Shown piece after piece: positions 16,346 through 24,791 of a stretch of 64,000 nucleotides of DNA. The stretch covers positions 775,719 to 839,718 of the forward strand of contig NZ_JALAZE010000001.1 in the NCBI RefSeq assembly GCF_022809095.1, in the 5' to 3' direction. Numbering within the stretch: the stretch's first letter is position 1; every line of letters starts with the position of its first letter. The notes under the pieces were generated by a model. That model saw only the letters and a list, made by a program, of their open reading frames with translations, was not told where the DNA came from and searched no databases. The stretch is from Bacillus kexueae. GTDB taxonomy: Bacteria; Bacillota; Bacilli; Bacillales; Aeribacillaceae. A program made the position numbers and the translations under genes.

Positions 16346-17551
16346 TTATGCAGCTTGTTCGTTCATTCGCTTTTTCAACCAAATTTTCGTCGAGATGAGT
16401 GCGAAAATCATCACCGTTGCCCCAAACAAGTAAGGCAAGTGAATATTTAGTTCAAAGAGTCCTCCTGCTAAAATTGGTCCTGCGACATTCCCTAAGCTTA
16501 AAAATGAATTGTTTAACCCCATGATCATCCCTTGACGGTCGCCTGCCAGTTTGGAAATAAACGTATTTAAAGCAGGTCGTAAAATGGAATTTCCGATAAA
16601 AAAGATTCCTGTTGTAATTAAGATAGTGACAAACGAGTTTGCCAATGTCATTAAGACGAAGCCGACAGCGCTAATAAATAACGCGCTTGTTACAACTTTT
16701 TCATCTCCATATTTTTCAACTAGACGCCCGACAAGACCACCTTGGACGATGGTACCGATTAACCCGATAATCAAAATGATAATCCCGACCGTTTGTGGAC
16801 CATAGCCGTAGCGTTCCCATGTATAGTAACCAAAAATAGACTGAAAGTTAGCAAGCCCGAAGCTCATTAAAAAGACAAGGACGAGTAAAAAGCCGACTGG
16901 GCTCATTAACGCCTGCTTCATAACGGTCAATCGTCCTTCTTCATTTCCTTGATTTTGCTTCGCTCTTTCCATGTCTTCCTTCGACAATGATTCAGGTAAT
17001 ATCAAGATAGACACAATCGCGGCAATCGTCGCGGCAATTCCAGCCATTAAAAACGGATAAGATAAATCAAATTCCGCTAACCAACCGCCAATACCAGGGC
17101 CGACTACAATACCAAATCCCATGGCAGCACCTAACACGCCCATGCCTTGCCCACGTTTTTCCGTTGACGTTACATCAGAAACGTAAGCCATCGCAGTTGG
17201 CATAAGTGCAGACCCAAAGGTTCCGGCAAGCATTCTTGATATGTATAGCATCCATAAATCCGTCGCAAAAGCAAATATAAATTCTGCAATCGCAAAGCCA
17301 ATCAAGCCGATCGTAATAAGTGGCTTACGTCCAATTCGGTCCGATAGCCTTCCCCAAATAGGGGCAAACAAAAATTGCATAAAGGCGAAAATGGCAACGA
17401 GAAAGCCTAGCTCCGTAGCTCCTGCTCCAAACGCCTCTACATAATAGGGTAAAATCGGAATGACAAGCCCAATTCCGACCATGACGATAAATAAATTAAA
17501 GCTAAGCAGAATTAATGGCATTTTTTGTTTTGACTTCTTTTCTGTATCCAC
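16346..17551 (-). CDS. MFS efflux transporter (DHA1 / TetA-like)
   Basis: 401 residues with twelve predicted membrane helices. The motif A loop is GRLSDRIGRKP between helices 2 and 3; motif C (GAAMGFGIVVGPGIGG) in helix 5 is the antiporter signature of drug:H+ exporters. SRMLAGTFGSALMPTAMAYVSD is typical of the TetA/NorA-like group. Substrate cannot be predicted. The start lies 3 bp after the yhaN stop, so it is the third gene of an operon with the DNA-repair genes yhaO and yhaN. This is not the B. subtilis arrangement. Confidence 0.82.
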   Translation of the reverse strand: MDTEKKSKQKMPLILLSFNLFIVMVGIGLVIPILPYYVEAFGAGATELGFLVAIFAFMQFLFAPIWGRLSDRIGRKPLITIGLIGFAIAEFIFAFATDLWMLYISRMLAGTFGSALMPTAMAYVSDVTSTEKRGQGMGVLGAAMGFGIVVGPGIGGWLAEFDLSYPFLMAGIAATIAAIVSILILPESLSKEDMERAKQNQGNEEGRLTVMKQALMSPVGFLLVLVFLMSFGLANFQSIFGYYTWERYGYGPQTVGIIILIIGLIGTIVQGGLVGRLVEKYGDEKVVTSALFISAVGFVLMTLANSFVTILITTGIFFIGNSILRPALNTFISKLAGDRQGMIMGLNNSFLSLGNVAGPILAGGLFELNIHLPYLFGATVMIFALISTKIWLKKRMNEQAA

Positions 17552-17554
17552 TTC

Positions 17555-20542
17555 TTAAGAACCCCTTTTCATTTCAAACTGCTTTTCTTTTGTAAGCCGA
17601 TATATTTGTTCGTCCGAAAAAGAGCGTACCATATGCTCGTGGCATGTAAAAAACAGCACTTGCACATTTTGAGCCATCGTACGAACTAATTCCATTGTTC
17701 GCTTAAATCGCCCGGCGTCAAAGTTGACAAAACTGTCGTCGACCACCATCGGAAGTTTGGTCCGACGACTCATTTGTTCGGCTAACGAAAACCGAAGCGC
17801 AACGTAAAGCTGTTCGGCTGTCCCTTGACTTAATTCATTTACTTGAAAAAGAATACCATCCTTTCGCTTAACGAGTAAAGATGCATCCGTCTTACTAGAT
17901 ACAATCTTCTCATATTCCCCATCCGTTAAAAAGTGCAAGTAGCTTGCAGCTTTTGTTAAGAGCTCCGGTAGACGATGCTCCCGATGATATTCGATTGTTT
18001 TACGCAATAAATCTTGGCTGACAGCGTACACCGCCCATTTACGCGCGACTTCTTTTGCATGTGTACGGCTCATTTCCCATTCGTGCTTTAATTGCGAGTA
18101 TAGGCCAGACTGTTCAATCGCTTTTATTTGCGTGCGAATGCTCGCTAGTTCCTCTCTCGCCTTGTTTTCCTTTTCTTCTAGCTGTTTGTACGTTTCTTCC
18201 AGCTGAGATTCTTCTAATTCAAGATTTCGATTTCCAATCAAGTTCTCGTTGTCTGCGATTGAAATCCCCTTTACTTGTAGTTGGTCATTAATCCATTGAA
18301 GACGCTTAAGAAGCTCTTTCTTTTCTATTGCTCGTTTTGCTTTTTGGATAAACACTTCAACCGAGTCGACGTTCGCTTCTTTCAAGAGACGTTTGACCTC
18401 TGAATGTATTGGATCATATAAAGTATGTACTTCATTTATTTGCTTCTTCAGCTTTTGAAGTTCGACCTCGCAACTATATGCATTTTCCACTCGCTCATAC
18501 AGCTCTTTTAATAAGATATCCCAATGATTTGCATGCATCTGGAATGATTGAGCATAAGAATTAATTTCATTCTCGTATGCATCCACTTTCGCAGCGAAAA
18601 AGCTCTTTTTCTGTTCAATTCGTTCCCGTTCTTTCAACATTTGCTGGCATTCCAACATTTTTTCATATCGCTCTAATAATAATTCAGCTCGTAAATGGCT
18701 CGGTATATTTAACGCGTTATAGATGGGGATTAATTGTTCTCTTATCGTGTGATACTCTCTTTCCCACGCTTCAAACTGTGTAACGATGCGGTCATATGCC
18801 TGTTCTTTTTGCCGTACATTCAACCGTGCAAACTCAAGCTGTTTTAGGAGATGCTCGTCTTTCGCTAATTCTTTTTCGATTTCACGTAGTTTATTCTCCA
18901 AGTCTATCCAATTCATCTCACCCTTAGCCTGCAAGATTTCTTGAAGCTCTTGTTTACGACGCTTTAACGACAGCAAAACGGGATCTTTTACAGGTTTAAA
19001 GATAAAGGGTAGTCCATTCAGCAACAGAGCGAAAAAAGAAATAGGGCCATACCCCATCATGATAAGTCCTAACATCAATCCGATACTCACGATTCCACTT
19101 GCAACGAGAAGTATATAAAATCTCCGCTTCATCCGCTGGACAAATTGCTCTCGTTTTTGTTGTTCTGCCATCACGCGATGCAATTCCTCTTCCATGTGTC
19201 GCGAGTTACGCTCTCGTTCCGTTTGTTCAACTAAACGTTCTTGCTCTCGCTTAAGATGTTCTCGTTTGGCATCGTCCATTAAAAGCGTTTCACTTTCGTG
19301 ATAATGTTGCTCCGCTTCTTCTAATGCTTCCTTCCCACGTTCAAATTGTTCATCTAGCCACTGCTTTTTCGTCATTAACTGCTCATGTTGCTTGACCACA
19401 TCTTTTACTTGTTCCTTCATAATCATCGACAAATCCAATTGCCGAATAATATCTTCTGACTTCTCTCCAAACAAATACATTAATTGTTCGTGTATGTCTT
19501 CTGTCAGCTGAGATTCCTGTAATGATAAAGACGAAATATCCTCTAAGTATTGTCGAATAAGCGATTCCTGTTCTTTTAATCGGGTAACTTTTTCATAATC
19601 TTCTTGAATAGTTTGACGCGGAACCCCTTCAAGCTCTTGTTCGTACCGTTTTACTTGATTCGTTAAAGCTTGTAACGTTTGCTCGTGAATAGTTAATTGT
19701 TCATGAAGGCGTTCCATTTTTTCCTTCCCGTTTTCAGGAAAGTCCAATACGTCCGAAAACGATTCAAGTCGTTCTTCACATTCCATCTTTTGCTTAAGTA
19801 AAGGCCAAGCAGTTTGTAATTTCCCAATTTGCTTAATTGAAGCTTGCAAACGAATTTTTTCATTGCTTAGCTGTTCTATTTCCTTATTTAGGTCATTTTG
19901 CGTTTCTTTTAACCGCTCGTATTCTTCTTCCTTCGCTTTCGCTTGAACTAAATGCTCTCGCTTTTTTCTCAAGTCGGTTAACAATGTGTTTAACAGTGGC
20001 TTTCGACCACTTGGTTTATATAACTGTTCCATCACTTTTTCCATGCGTTCTTCCATAGAGTAAAAAGCGTCGGATCCAAAAACGGTCGATAAGAATAAAT
20101 ATTTTCCTAAATCATCGCGGTTTAATTCAAATATTTTTTGAAGCCCTTTTAAATCAAAGGAAAAAATTGATTGAAACGTCGATTTATCGATTCCTTTCAA
20201 CAATTCATCTAACACTTGGTCAGATTCAATTTCTCCTTCTTCATTATAGATGGTCAAGTCCCCTTTCGCCTTTCCTACAATACGCTCGATTATATATATT
20301 TTCCCTTCATTGCTCTCGACTGTAAGGGCACCACCGTACTTTCCACTTCGCTTCGGCTCGTATCGCTTTTCGCTTTGCTGCTTTGTCGGAAATCCGAAAA
20401 GCACACTATGAATAAAGGACATGATCGTCGATTTCCCCGCTTCATTTTGCCCATAAAACACTTGAACGGGATTATTAGAAAGGACAATCTCCTTATCCTC
20501 AAACTTTCCGTATCCATAAATGGTGAGTTTCTTTATTTTCAT
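17555..20542 (-). CDS. yhaN: SbcC/Rad50-like coiled-coil ATPase YhaN
   Basis: 995 residues. The N-terminal ATPase half has the Walker A GQNEAGKST (near residue 32). The C-terminal half has a NELSQGTAEQLYVALR signature and Walker B LPMVVDDSFVNFD. Coiled coil fills about 160-850. No CxxC zinc hook is present; instead two hydrophobic segments (FYILLVASGIVSIGLMLGLIM and ISFFALLLNGLPFIF, about 470-510) sit mid-protein. B. subtilis YhaN is the partner of YhaO, implicated in DNA end processing. 13 bp separate it from yhaO. Confidence 0.88.
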   Translation of the reverse strand: MKIKKLTIYGYGKFEDKEIVLSNNPVQVFYGQNEAGKSTIMSFIHSVLFGFPTKQQSEKRYEPKRSGKYGGALTVESNEGKIYIIERIVGKAKGDLTIYNEEGEIESDQVLDELLKGIDKSTFQSIFSFDLKGLQKIFELNRDDLGKYLFLSTVFGSDAFYSMEERMEKVMEQLYKPSGRKPLLNTLLTDLRKKREHLVQAKAKEEEYERLKETQNDLNKEIEQLSNEKIRLQASIKQIGKLQTAWPLLKQKMECEERLESFSDVLDFPENGKEKMERLHEQLTIHEQTLQALTNQVKRYEQELEGVPRQTIQEDYEKVTRLKEQESLIRQYLEDISSLSLQESQLTEDIHEQLMYLFGEKSEDIIRQLDLSMIMKEQVKDVVKQHEQLMTKKQWLDEQFERGKEALEEAEQHYHESETLLMDDAKREHLKREQERLVEQTERERNSRHMEEELHRVMAEQQKREQFVQRMKRRFYILLVASGIVSIGLMLGLIMMGYGPISFFALLLNGLPFIFKPVKDPVLLSLKRRKQELQEILQAKGEMNWIDLENKLREIEKELAKDEHLLKQLEFARLNVRQKEQAYDRIVTQFEAWEREYHTIREQLIPIYNALNIPSHLRAELLLERYEKMLECQQMLKERERIEQKKSFFAAKVDAYENEINSYAQSFQMHANHWDILLKELYERVENAYSCEVELQKLKKQINEVHTLYDPIHSEVKRLLKEANVDSVEVFIQKAKRAIEKKELLKRLQWINDQLQVKGISIADNENLIGNRNLELEESQLEETYKQLEEKENKAREELASIRTQIKAIEQSGLYSQLKHEWEMSRTHAKEVARKWAVYAVSQDLLRKTIEYHREHRLPELLTKAASYLHFLTDGEYEKIVSSKTDASLLVKRKDGILFQVNELSQGTAEQLYVALRFSLAEQMSRRTKLPMVVDDSFVNFDAGRFKRTMELVRTMAQNVQVLFFTCHEHMVRSFSDEQIYRLTKEKQFEMKRGS

Positions 20543-20555
20543 GCCATCACCTTCA

Positions 20556-21785
20556 TCACTTCACATTCGATTTTAACCATTCATGAAACAGTAACAACTG
20601 TGCCTCTTTTAAAATTTGCTGCTTTTCCTCTTCTGAAAAAGAGGACAACTCCTTCCGGACAGTTGCGTGTTTCATTAAAGGCTGCAAGGCCGCTTCCATG
20701 TCATAGTGCTCAAGAACAGATTGGAGATCGGTTGTGAAAAACGATTCTTCTTTCCATAAGTGAACATCAACAGGCATCGCTTCGTTCTCTACTTTCATCA
20801 ACCATGAAAACACTTGTCCGGTCTCACCTTCATTCATTAGCTCCATAAAGTCCTCCATCACGTCTTCTTTCACGAAATGTTGGTAAAGGTGAGTTACACC
20901 GACAAACCGAAGTGTGTAAAAAACCCGGTCGTGCAATTCTTTCAATTCACTTTTCACTTTCATCATGCCATCGATAAAATCGGAAAACGAGTCATACTGA
21001 TCGAGCGAAATCTCTTTTTCAGTAAAGAAAATCGGCGCCGTGCTAAAAAACTGTAAATCCGCACCTGCTTTCGTTAATTCAACGAGATACGCTCCTTTTT
21101 CTCCTTGCTCTTTTCGATGACGCCCTTGAATATTCCCTGGGTAAAGTATGACAGTTTCCTCGTTATGTAGGAGTTGACGCTTATGAATATGACCGAGCGC
21201 CCAGTAATCAAAGCCTTTCTCCGTTAAATCTTGGACGCGAAACGGACAATACGGCTCATGCTCACTGTCACCTGCTACCGTACCGTGCAATAGTCCGATA
21301 TGAAACGGTGCATCTCCTTGCTTTACATAATAGCGACTCATATTATCAGTAACCGCTCGCTTCGGATAACTGTATCCATAAAGGTTGACAAGTGGAACCC
21401 CATCTTTCACAAACGTTTTGCGCTCCACCTTTTCATCCGAAAAAACGTGCACATTGCTCGGCAACTCTACATGAAGCGAACTACCACCAGTAAAATCATG
21501 ATTTCCATGAATGATGTATACCGGAATATTGTGATCATCCAGACGACTCATTTGCTTTTTAAAATACAATTGCGCTTTCAAACTTCGCTCATGTTGATCA
21601 TAAATATCGCCAGCGATAATGATAAAATCCACCTTTTCCGCAAGCGCTTTATCTACAATCCGTTCAAACGATTGAAACGTGCTTTCTTGTACTTGTTCAA
21701 AAATGGCTTCCGGCAATTGATTCATCCCGACTAATGGGCTATCTAAATGGAGATCGGCTGTATGGATAAATCTCACTTTTTGCAT
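20556..21785 (-). CDS. yhaO: SbcD/Mre11-like DNA nuclease YhaO
   Basis: 409 residues; B. subtilis YhaO has 408. A calcineurin-type metallophosphoesterase with all metal motifs: HTADLHLDSP, IIAGDIYDQ, IHGNHDF, ALGHIHKR. It is the nuclease partner of YhaN in a bacterial Mre11-Rad50-like complex. An upstream in-frame ATG at 21845 adds 20 residues of unrelated sequence; the ATG at 21785 puts the HTADLHL motif seven residues from the start, as usual. First gene of the operon with yhaN and the MFS gene; its upstream region carries a phased repeat array. Confidence 0.92.
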   Translation of the reverse strand: MQKVRFIHTADLHLDSPLVGMNQLPEAIFEQVQESTFQSFERIVDKALAEKVDFIIIAGDIYDQHERSLKAQLYFKKQMSRLDDHNIPVYIIHGNHDFTGGSSLHVELPSNVHVFSDEKVERKTFVKDGVPLVNLYGYSYPKRAVTDNMSRYYVKQGDAPFHIGLLHGTVAGDSEHEPYCPFRVQDLTEKGFDYWALGHIHKRQLLHNEETVILYPGNIQGRHRKEQGEKGAYLVELTKAGADLQFFSTAPIFFTEKEISLDQYDSFSDFIDGMMKVKSELKELHDRVFYTLRFVGVTHLYQHFVKEDVMEDFMELMNEGETGQVFSWLMKVENEAMPVDVHLWKEESFFTTDLQSVLEHYDMEAALQPLMKHATVRKELSSFSEEEKQQILKEAQLLLFHEWLKSNVK

Positions 21786-21921
21786 GCCATCCCATCCTTT
21801 TCCTTCTACTTCCTCCATTCTATCACTTGCGAGAAGCGAATGCACGTTCTGATTTAGGGTTGTTCCTGAGAATTACTAAGATTCTCTCAAATATTTCGTT
21901 TTACACGATAGATGGAACTCC

Positions 21922-22233
21922 TTCACCATGGTTTATGGTTTTCGACCAAGCTTGGGACTGCTTCGCCCATGCTTTCTGGTTTTACGCCCAATATTGGTGT
22001 TGCTTCGCCCAACTTCGTACTGATGCCACCTTTTTTTCTAGCTTACGCCCAACTTTGACTCTGCTTCGCCCATGTTTTCTGGTTTTTCGCCCAATATTGG
22101 TGCTACTTCACCCAACTTCGTACTGATGCCACCTTTTTTTCTAGCTTACGCCCAACTTTGACTCTGCTTCGCCCAAATGTACGTCCGTTACGCCCAAGTT
22201 TCCCGATTCCGCCAAATTCCCAGTTTCCGACCC
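21922..22233. repeat. CGCCCA array phased at 21 bp
   Basis: CGCCCA or one-base variants occur at 21943, 21964, 21985, 22006, 22046, 22067, 22088, 22109, 22149, 22170, 22191 and 22210. Spacing is 21 bp, or 40 bp where a degenerate GCCACC fills the middle slot. The 15-bp fillers vary but some recur, and a block of 103 bp (21985-22087) is repeated at 22088 onward. The array fills the gap between yhaO and yhcX. Confidence 0.85.
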
Positions 22234-22243
22234 TTATCCATAA

Positions 22244-22270
22244 TAAAAACCAGGCATTCACCTGATTTTC
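22244..22270 (-). terminator. Terminator of the yhcX-like gene
   Basis: Stem AAAATCAGG / CCTGGTTTT on the minus strand with a TTATTATGG tail, directly after the stop codon. Confidence 0.75.
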
Positions 22271-22272
22271 CA

Positions 22273-23823
22273 TTATCCTTTTAAGTATTCAACTTTGTAT
22301 ACGTCGTGGCGTCGATCTTTCAACTGGCGAACGGTTCCAGATTGTCGCTGTCTGCGTAAAATTTCTAAATCGACATCGCCAATCATCACCATTTCAATAT
22401 TCGGATTCGTCTCGCCGACTATTCCGTCTCGAGCAAATTCGAAATCAGATGGCGCAAAGATGGCCGATTGAGCGTATTGAATATCCATGTTCTCCGTTTG
22501 CGGTAAATTCCCAACCGTTCCTGAAATGACGGTATAGATTTGATTTTCAACTGCGCGTGCTTGCGCACAGTAGCGAACGCGTAAATATCCTTGTCTGTCC
22601 TCCGTACAAAACGGGGTGAAAATAATATTCGCCCCTTTGTCAGTTGCGATTCGTGCAAGCTCTGGGAATTCGATGTCGTAACATATTTGAATTGCGATTT
22701 TTCCACAATCGGTATCAAATACCTTCACTGTATCTCCTGCACTAATGCCCCACCACTTTCGCTCATTCGGTGTGATGTGGATTTTGTACTGCTTTTCAAT
22801 TGTTCCGTCTCGTCTAAACAAATACGCAATATTGTAGATTTCGTCATCTTCTTCCTTAACAAAGTGGGAGCCACCTATAATATTCACGTTATAACGAACC
22901 GCCAAATCGGTAAACAACTCAATATATTGTTCGGTAAAATCACTTAAGCGACGAACGGCTAAGCTTGGTGACTTAATATTTAAAAACGACATGAGTTGCG
23001 TCGTGAAAATTTCAGGGAATACAACGAAGTCTGATTTGGCATCGGATGCTACATCGGTAAAGTACTCGACTTGATTCGCAAACTCTTCAAACGAATGAAT
23101 CTTCCGCATCATATATTGCACGACACATATCCGCACTGGGTAGCTCGTCTTAAAGTGACGCTTCGATTGCGGGCGATAATCAACATTATTCCACTCCATT
23201 AACGTCGCATAATTTTGCGAACGTTTGTCGTCTGGCAGATAGTTCGGATTAATACGCATGAGCGTAAACCCATTTAACAACTGAAACGACAATACAGGAT
23301 CGTAAATTTTATGACGGCTGACCGCATCCACATATTCTCTCGGCGACATTTCCTCAGCATATTTAAAATAATTCGGTATGCGACCACCGATGATAATACT
23401 CTTCAAATTCAATGTGCGAGCCAATTCTTTTCGCGCTTCATATAAGCGGTGCCCAACCTTCATTCGTCTATAATCGGGGTGCACCATCACTTCAATCCCG
23501 TACAAATTGTATCCTTCTGGATTATGATTTGTGATATAGCCATTATCGGTTACATCATCCCATGTATGACGGTCATCATACTCATCAAAATTGATGATGA
23601 GACTCGAACAAGACCCGATTACTTTTCCTTCCAATTCAGCAACGAACTGACCTTCTGGGAAAACAGATAAATGACTTTCCAAATGCTCCACTTTCCAAGG
23701 CTCCATCCCCGGAAAGCAAATAGCCTGCATGCGAATAATATGTTCAATGTCCTTTTTCTCCATCGGACGAATAATCATTTTCTTTTCAAACTGTGACAAA
23801 TCCAATTTCTCAGCCAAAATCAT
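22273..23823 (-). CDS. yhcX: GNAT acetyltransferase - nitrilase fusion (YhcX-like)
   Basis: 516-residue two-domain protein. The N-terminal GNAT domain (about 15-210) has IEVMVHPDYRRMKVGHRLY as acetyl-CoA site. The C-terminal carbon-nitrogen hydrolase domain (about 225-505) has the Glu-Lys-Cys triad: FPEIF, YKIHITPNE and IQICYDIEFPE. B. subtilis YhcX has the same fusion and size; its substrate is not established. The start may be the ATG at 23823 (3 bases from AAGGAG) or a TTG six bases later. The GNAT half has a stand-alone paralog at 34720. Confidence 0.85.
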   Translation of the reverse strand: MILAEKLDLSQFEKKMIIRPMEKKDIEHIIRMQAICFPGMEPWKVEHLESHLSVFPEGQFVAELEGKVIGSCSSLIINFDEYDDRHTWDDVTDNGYITNHNPEGYNLYGIEVMVHPDYRRMKVGHRLYEARKELARTLNLKSIIIGGRIPNYFKYAEEMSPREYVDAVSRHKIYDPVLSFQLLNGFTLMRINPNYLPDDKRSQNYATLMEWNNVDYRPQSKRHFKTSYPVRICVVQYMMRKIHSFEEFANQVEYFTDVASDAKSDFVVFPEIFTTQLMSFLNIKSPSLAVRRLSDFTEQYIELFTDLAVRYNVNIIGGSHFVKEEDDEIYNIAYLFRRDGTIEKQYKIHITPNERKWWGISAGDTVKVFDTDCGKIAIQICYDIEFPELARIATDKGANIIFTPFCTEDRQGYLRVRYCAQARAVENQIYTVISGTVGNLPQTENMDIQYAQSAIFAPSDFEFARDGIVGETNPNIEMVMIGDVDLEILRRQRQSGTVRQLKDRRHDVYKVEYLKG

Positions 23824-24282
23824 TCACTCCTTCGTCTCTTCCCTTTTCTTTACCCTTATCATGTGAGTTTTAAACTCATTCATGTTGGCGTCGTCATACA
23901 AATATTTTATCAAAATTAAATGAATGTTTTGAATATCATTCATGGACAAAGAAGTTGAATACTTTGGTATAATTTACATAAATGTGTATTTGTTTTCAAA
24001 CGGCCTAATTAGGTCCAATTATGTACTTAGCTGATTAAACGACGGGACGGCAATTTATGTACAGACTATTTTTATAATCTATAATCCTATTAATATTTAA
24101 CGTTTACAGATATGTCTCTTATCTAATGGAAGACTCTTCAAACATTTATCATATTATTATGGCAATAGCTAATGGATTAGGATTATTCTTACTCTGTGTC
24201 CAAATATACATCCACAGACGAAAAAAAGATTGAAAATTTATGGTTCCTAGATTCATTTATTTATCTTAAGGGAGGGAAAACG
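23824..24282. other. Intergenic region, no clear gene
   Basis: AT-rich spacer between the divergent yhcX-like and lipoprotein genes. It probably carries both promoters (a TATAAT occurs at about 23969). A 35-codon frame at 24126-24233 encodes one hydrophobic stretch and a basic tail but has no ribosome site. Nothing else recognised. Confidence 0.5.
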
Positions 24283-24633
24283 GTGCATCAATCTATTTTC
24301 ATTTTCTTATTCTCGATCCTATTTGTAGCAGGATGTACAAAAATAGATTCGTTTGAAGGAAAAATCGAACAGGTTAGGAATGGCGAACTACTAGTCGGTT
24401 GTAATCACTTGCTGGATGAAACGAGTAACCATAGTTCAGACGATGTTCTCTACACTTGCCAAGTTGAAACGACAGACGAAACGGTGGTAAAAGACTTACA
24501 TGGGGAAGCAATCAATCTAGAAAACTTAACGATAGGTGATCGAATCCACATTGTTCTTGTGGAGCCAGAAAGAATAAATAAAAATTCGGAAAGTCGAAAG
24601 GTCGTCGCGAAAGAAATTAGTTTAGTGGAGTAA
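24283..24633 (+). CDS. Small lipoprotein, 116 aa
   Basis: Signal peptide MHQSIFIFLFSILFVAGC with lipobox VAGC, cysteine at residue 18, followed by a beta-rich domain (KIDSFEGKIEQVRNGELLVG ... GDRIHIVLVEPE). The GTG at 24283 has AAGGGAGGG seven bases upstream; an ATG 29 codons earlier would bury the signal peptide, so it is rejected. Two further cysteines (CNHLL, YTCQ) could form a disulfide outside the membrane. Function unknown. Confidence 0.68.
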   Translation: MHQSIFIFLFSILFVAGCTKIDSFEGKIEQVRNGELLVGCNHLLDETSNHSSDDVLYTCQVETTDETVVKDLHGEAINLENLTIGDRIHIVLVEPERINKNSESRKVVAKEISLVE

Positions 24634-24703
24634 TGGAGGTCGATGATTTTTTGACATTCCGCTATTTAGGCTACAGTCCCAAATACAAGTGTCTATATCC
24701 AAA

Positions 24704-24738
24704 AGAAGAGACCAGATCTAGTTTTATCTGGTCTCTTC
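24704..24738. terminator. Bidirectional hairpin between the lipoprotein gene and yhaP
   Basis: Long stem GAAGAGACCAGAT / ATCTGGTCTCTTC with a short CTAGTTTT loop, located between two convergent genes. The flanking T-run is weak on both strands. Confidence 0.6.
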
Positions 24739-24791
24739 GTCATGTCGTTATTTCAAGTTCAAGTGTTTCTCGATCAAAAAAGGTTTCTTCT

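Noticed and set aside
24126..24233. 35-codon frame with a hydrophobic stretch and basic tail upstream of the lipoprotein gene
   Set aside because: No ribosome site and no supporting context; could be real but not supportable from sequence alone.
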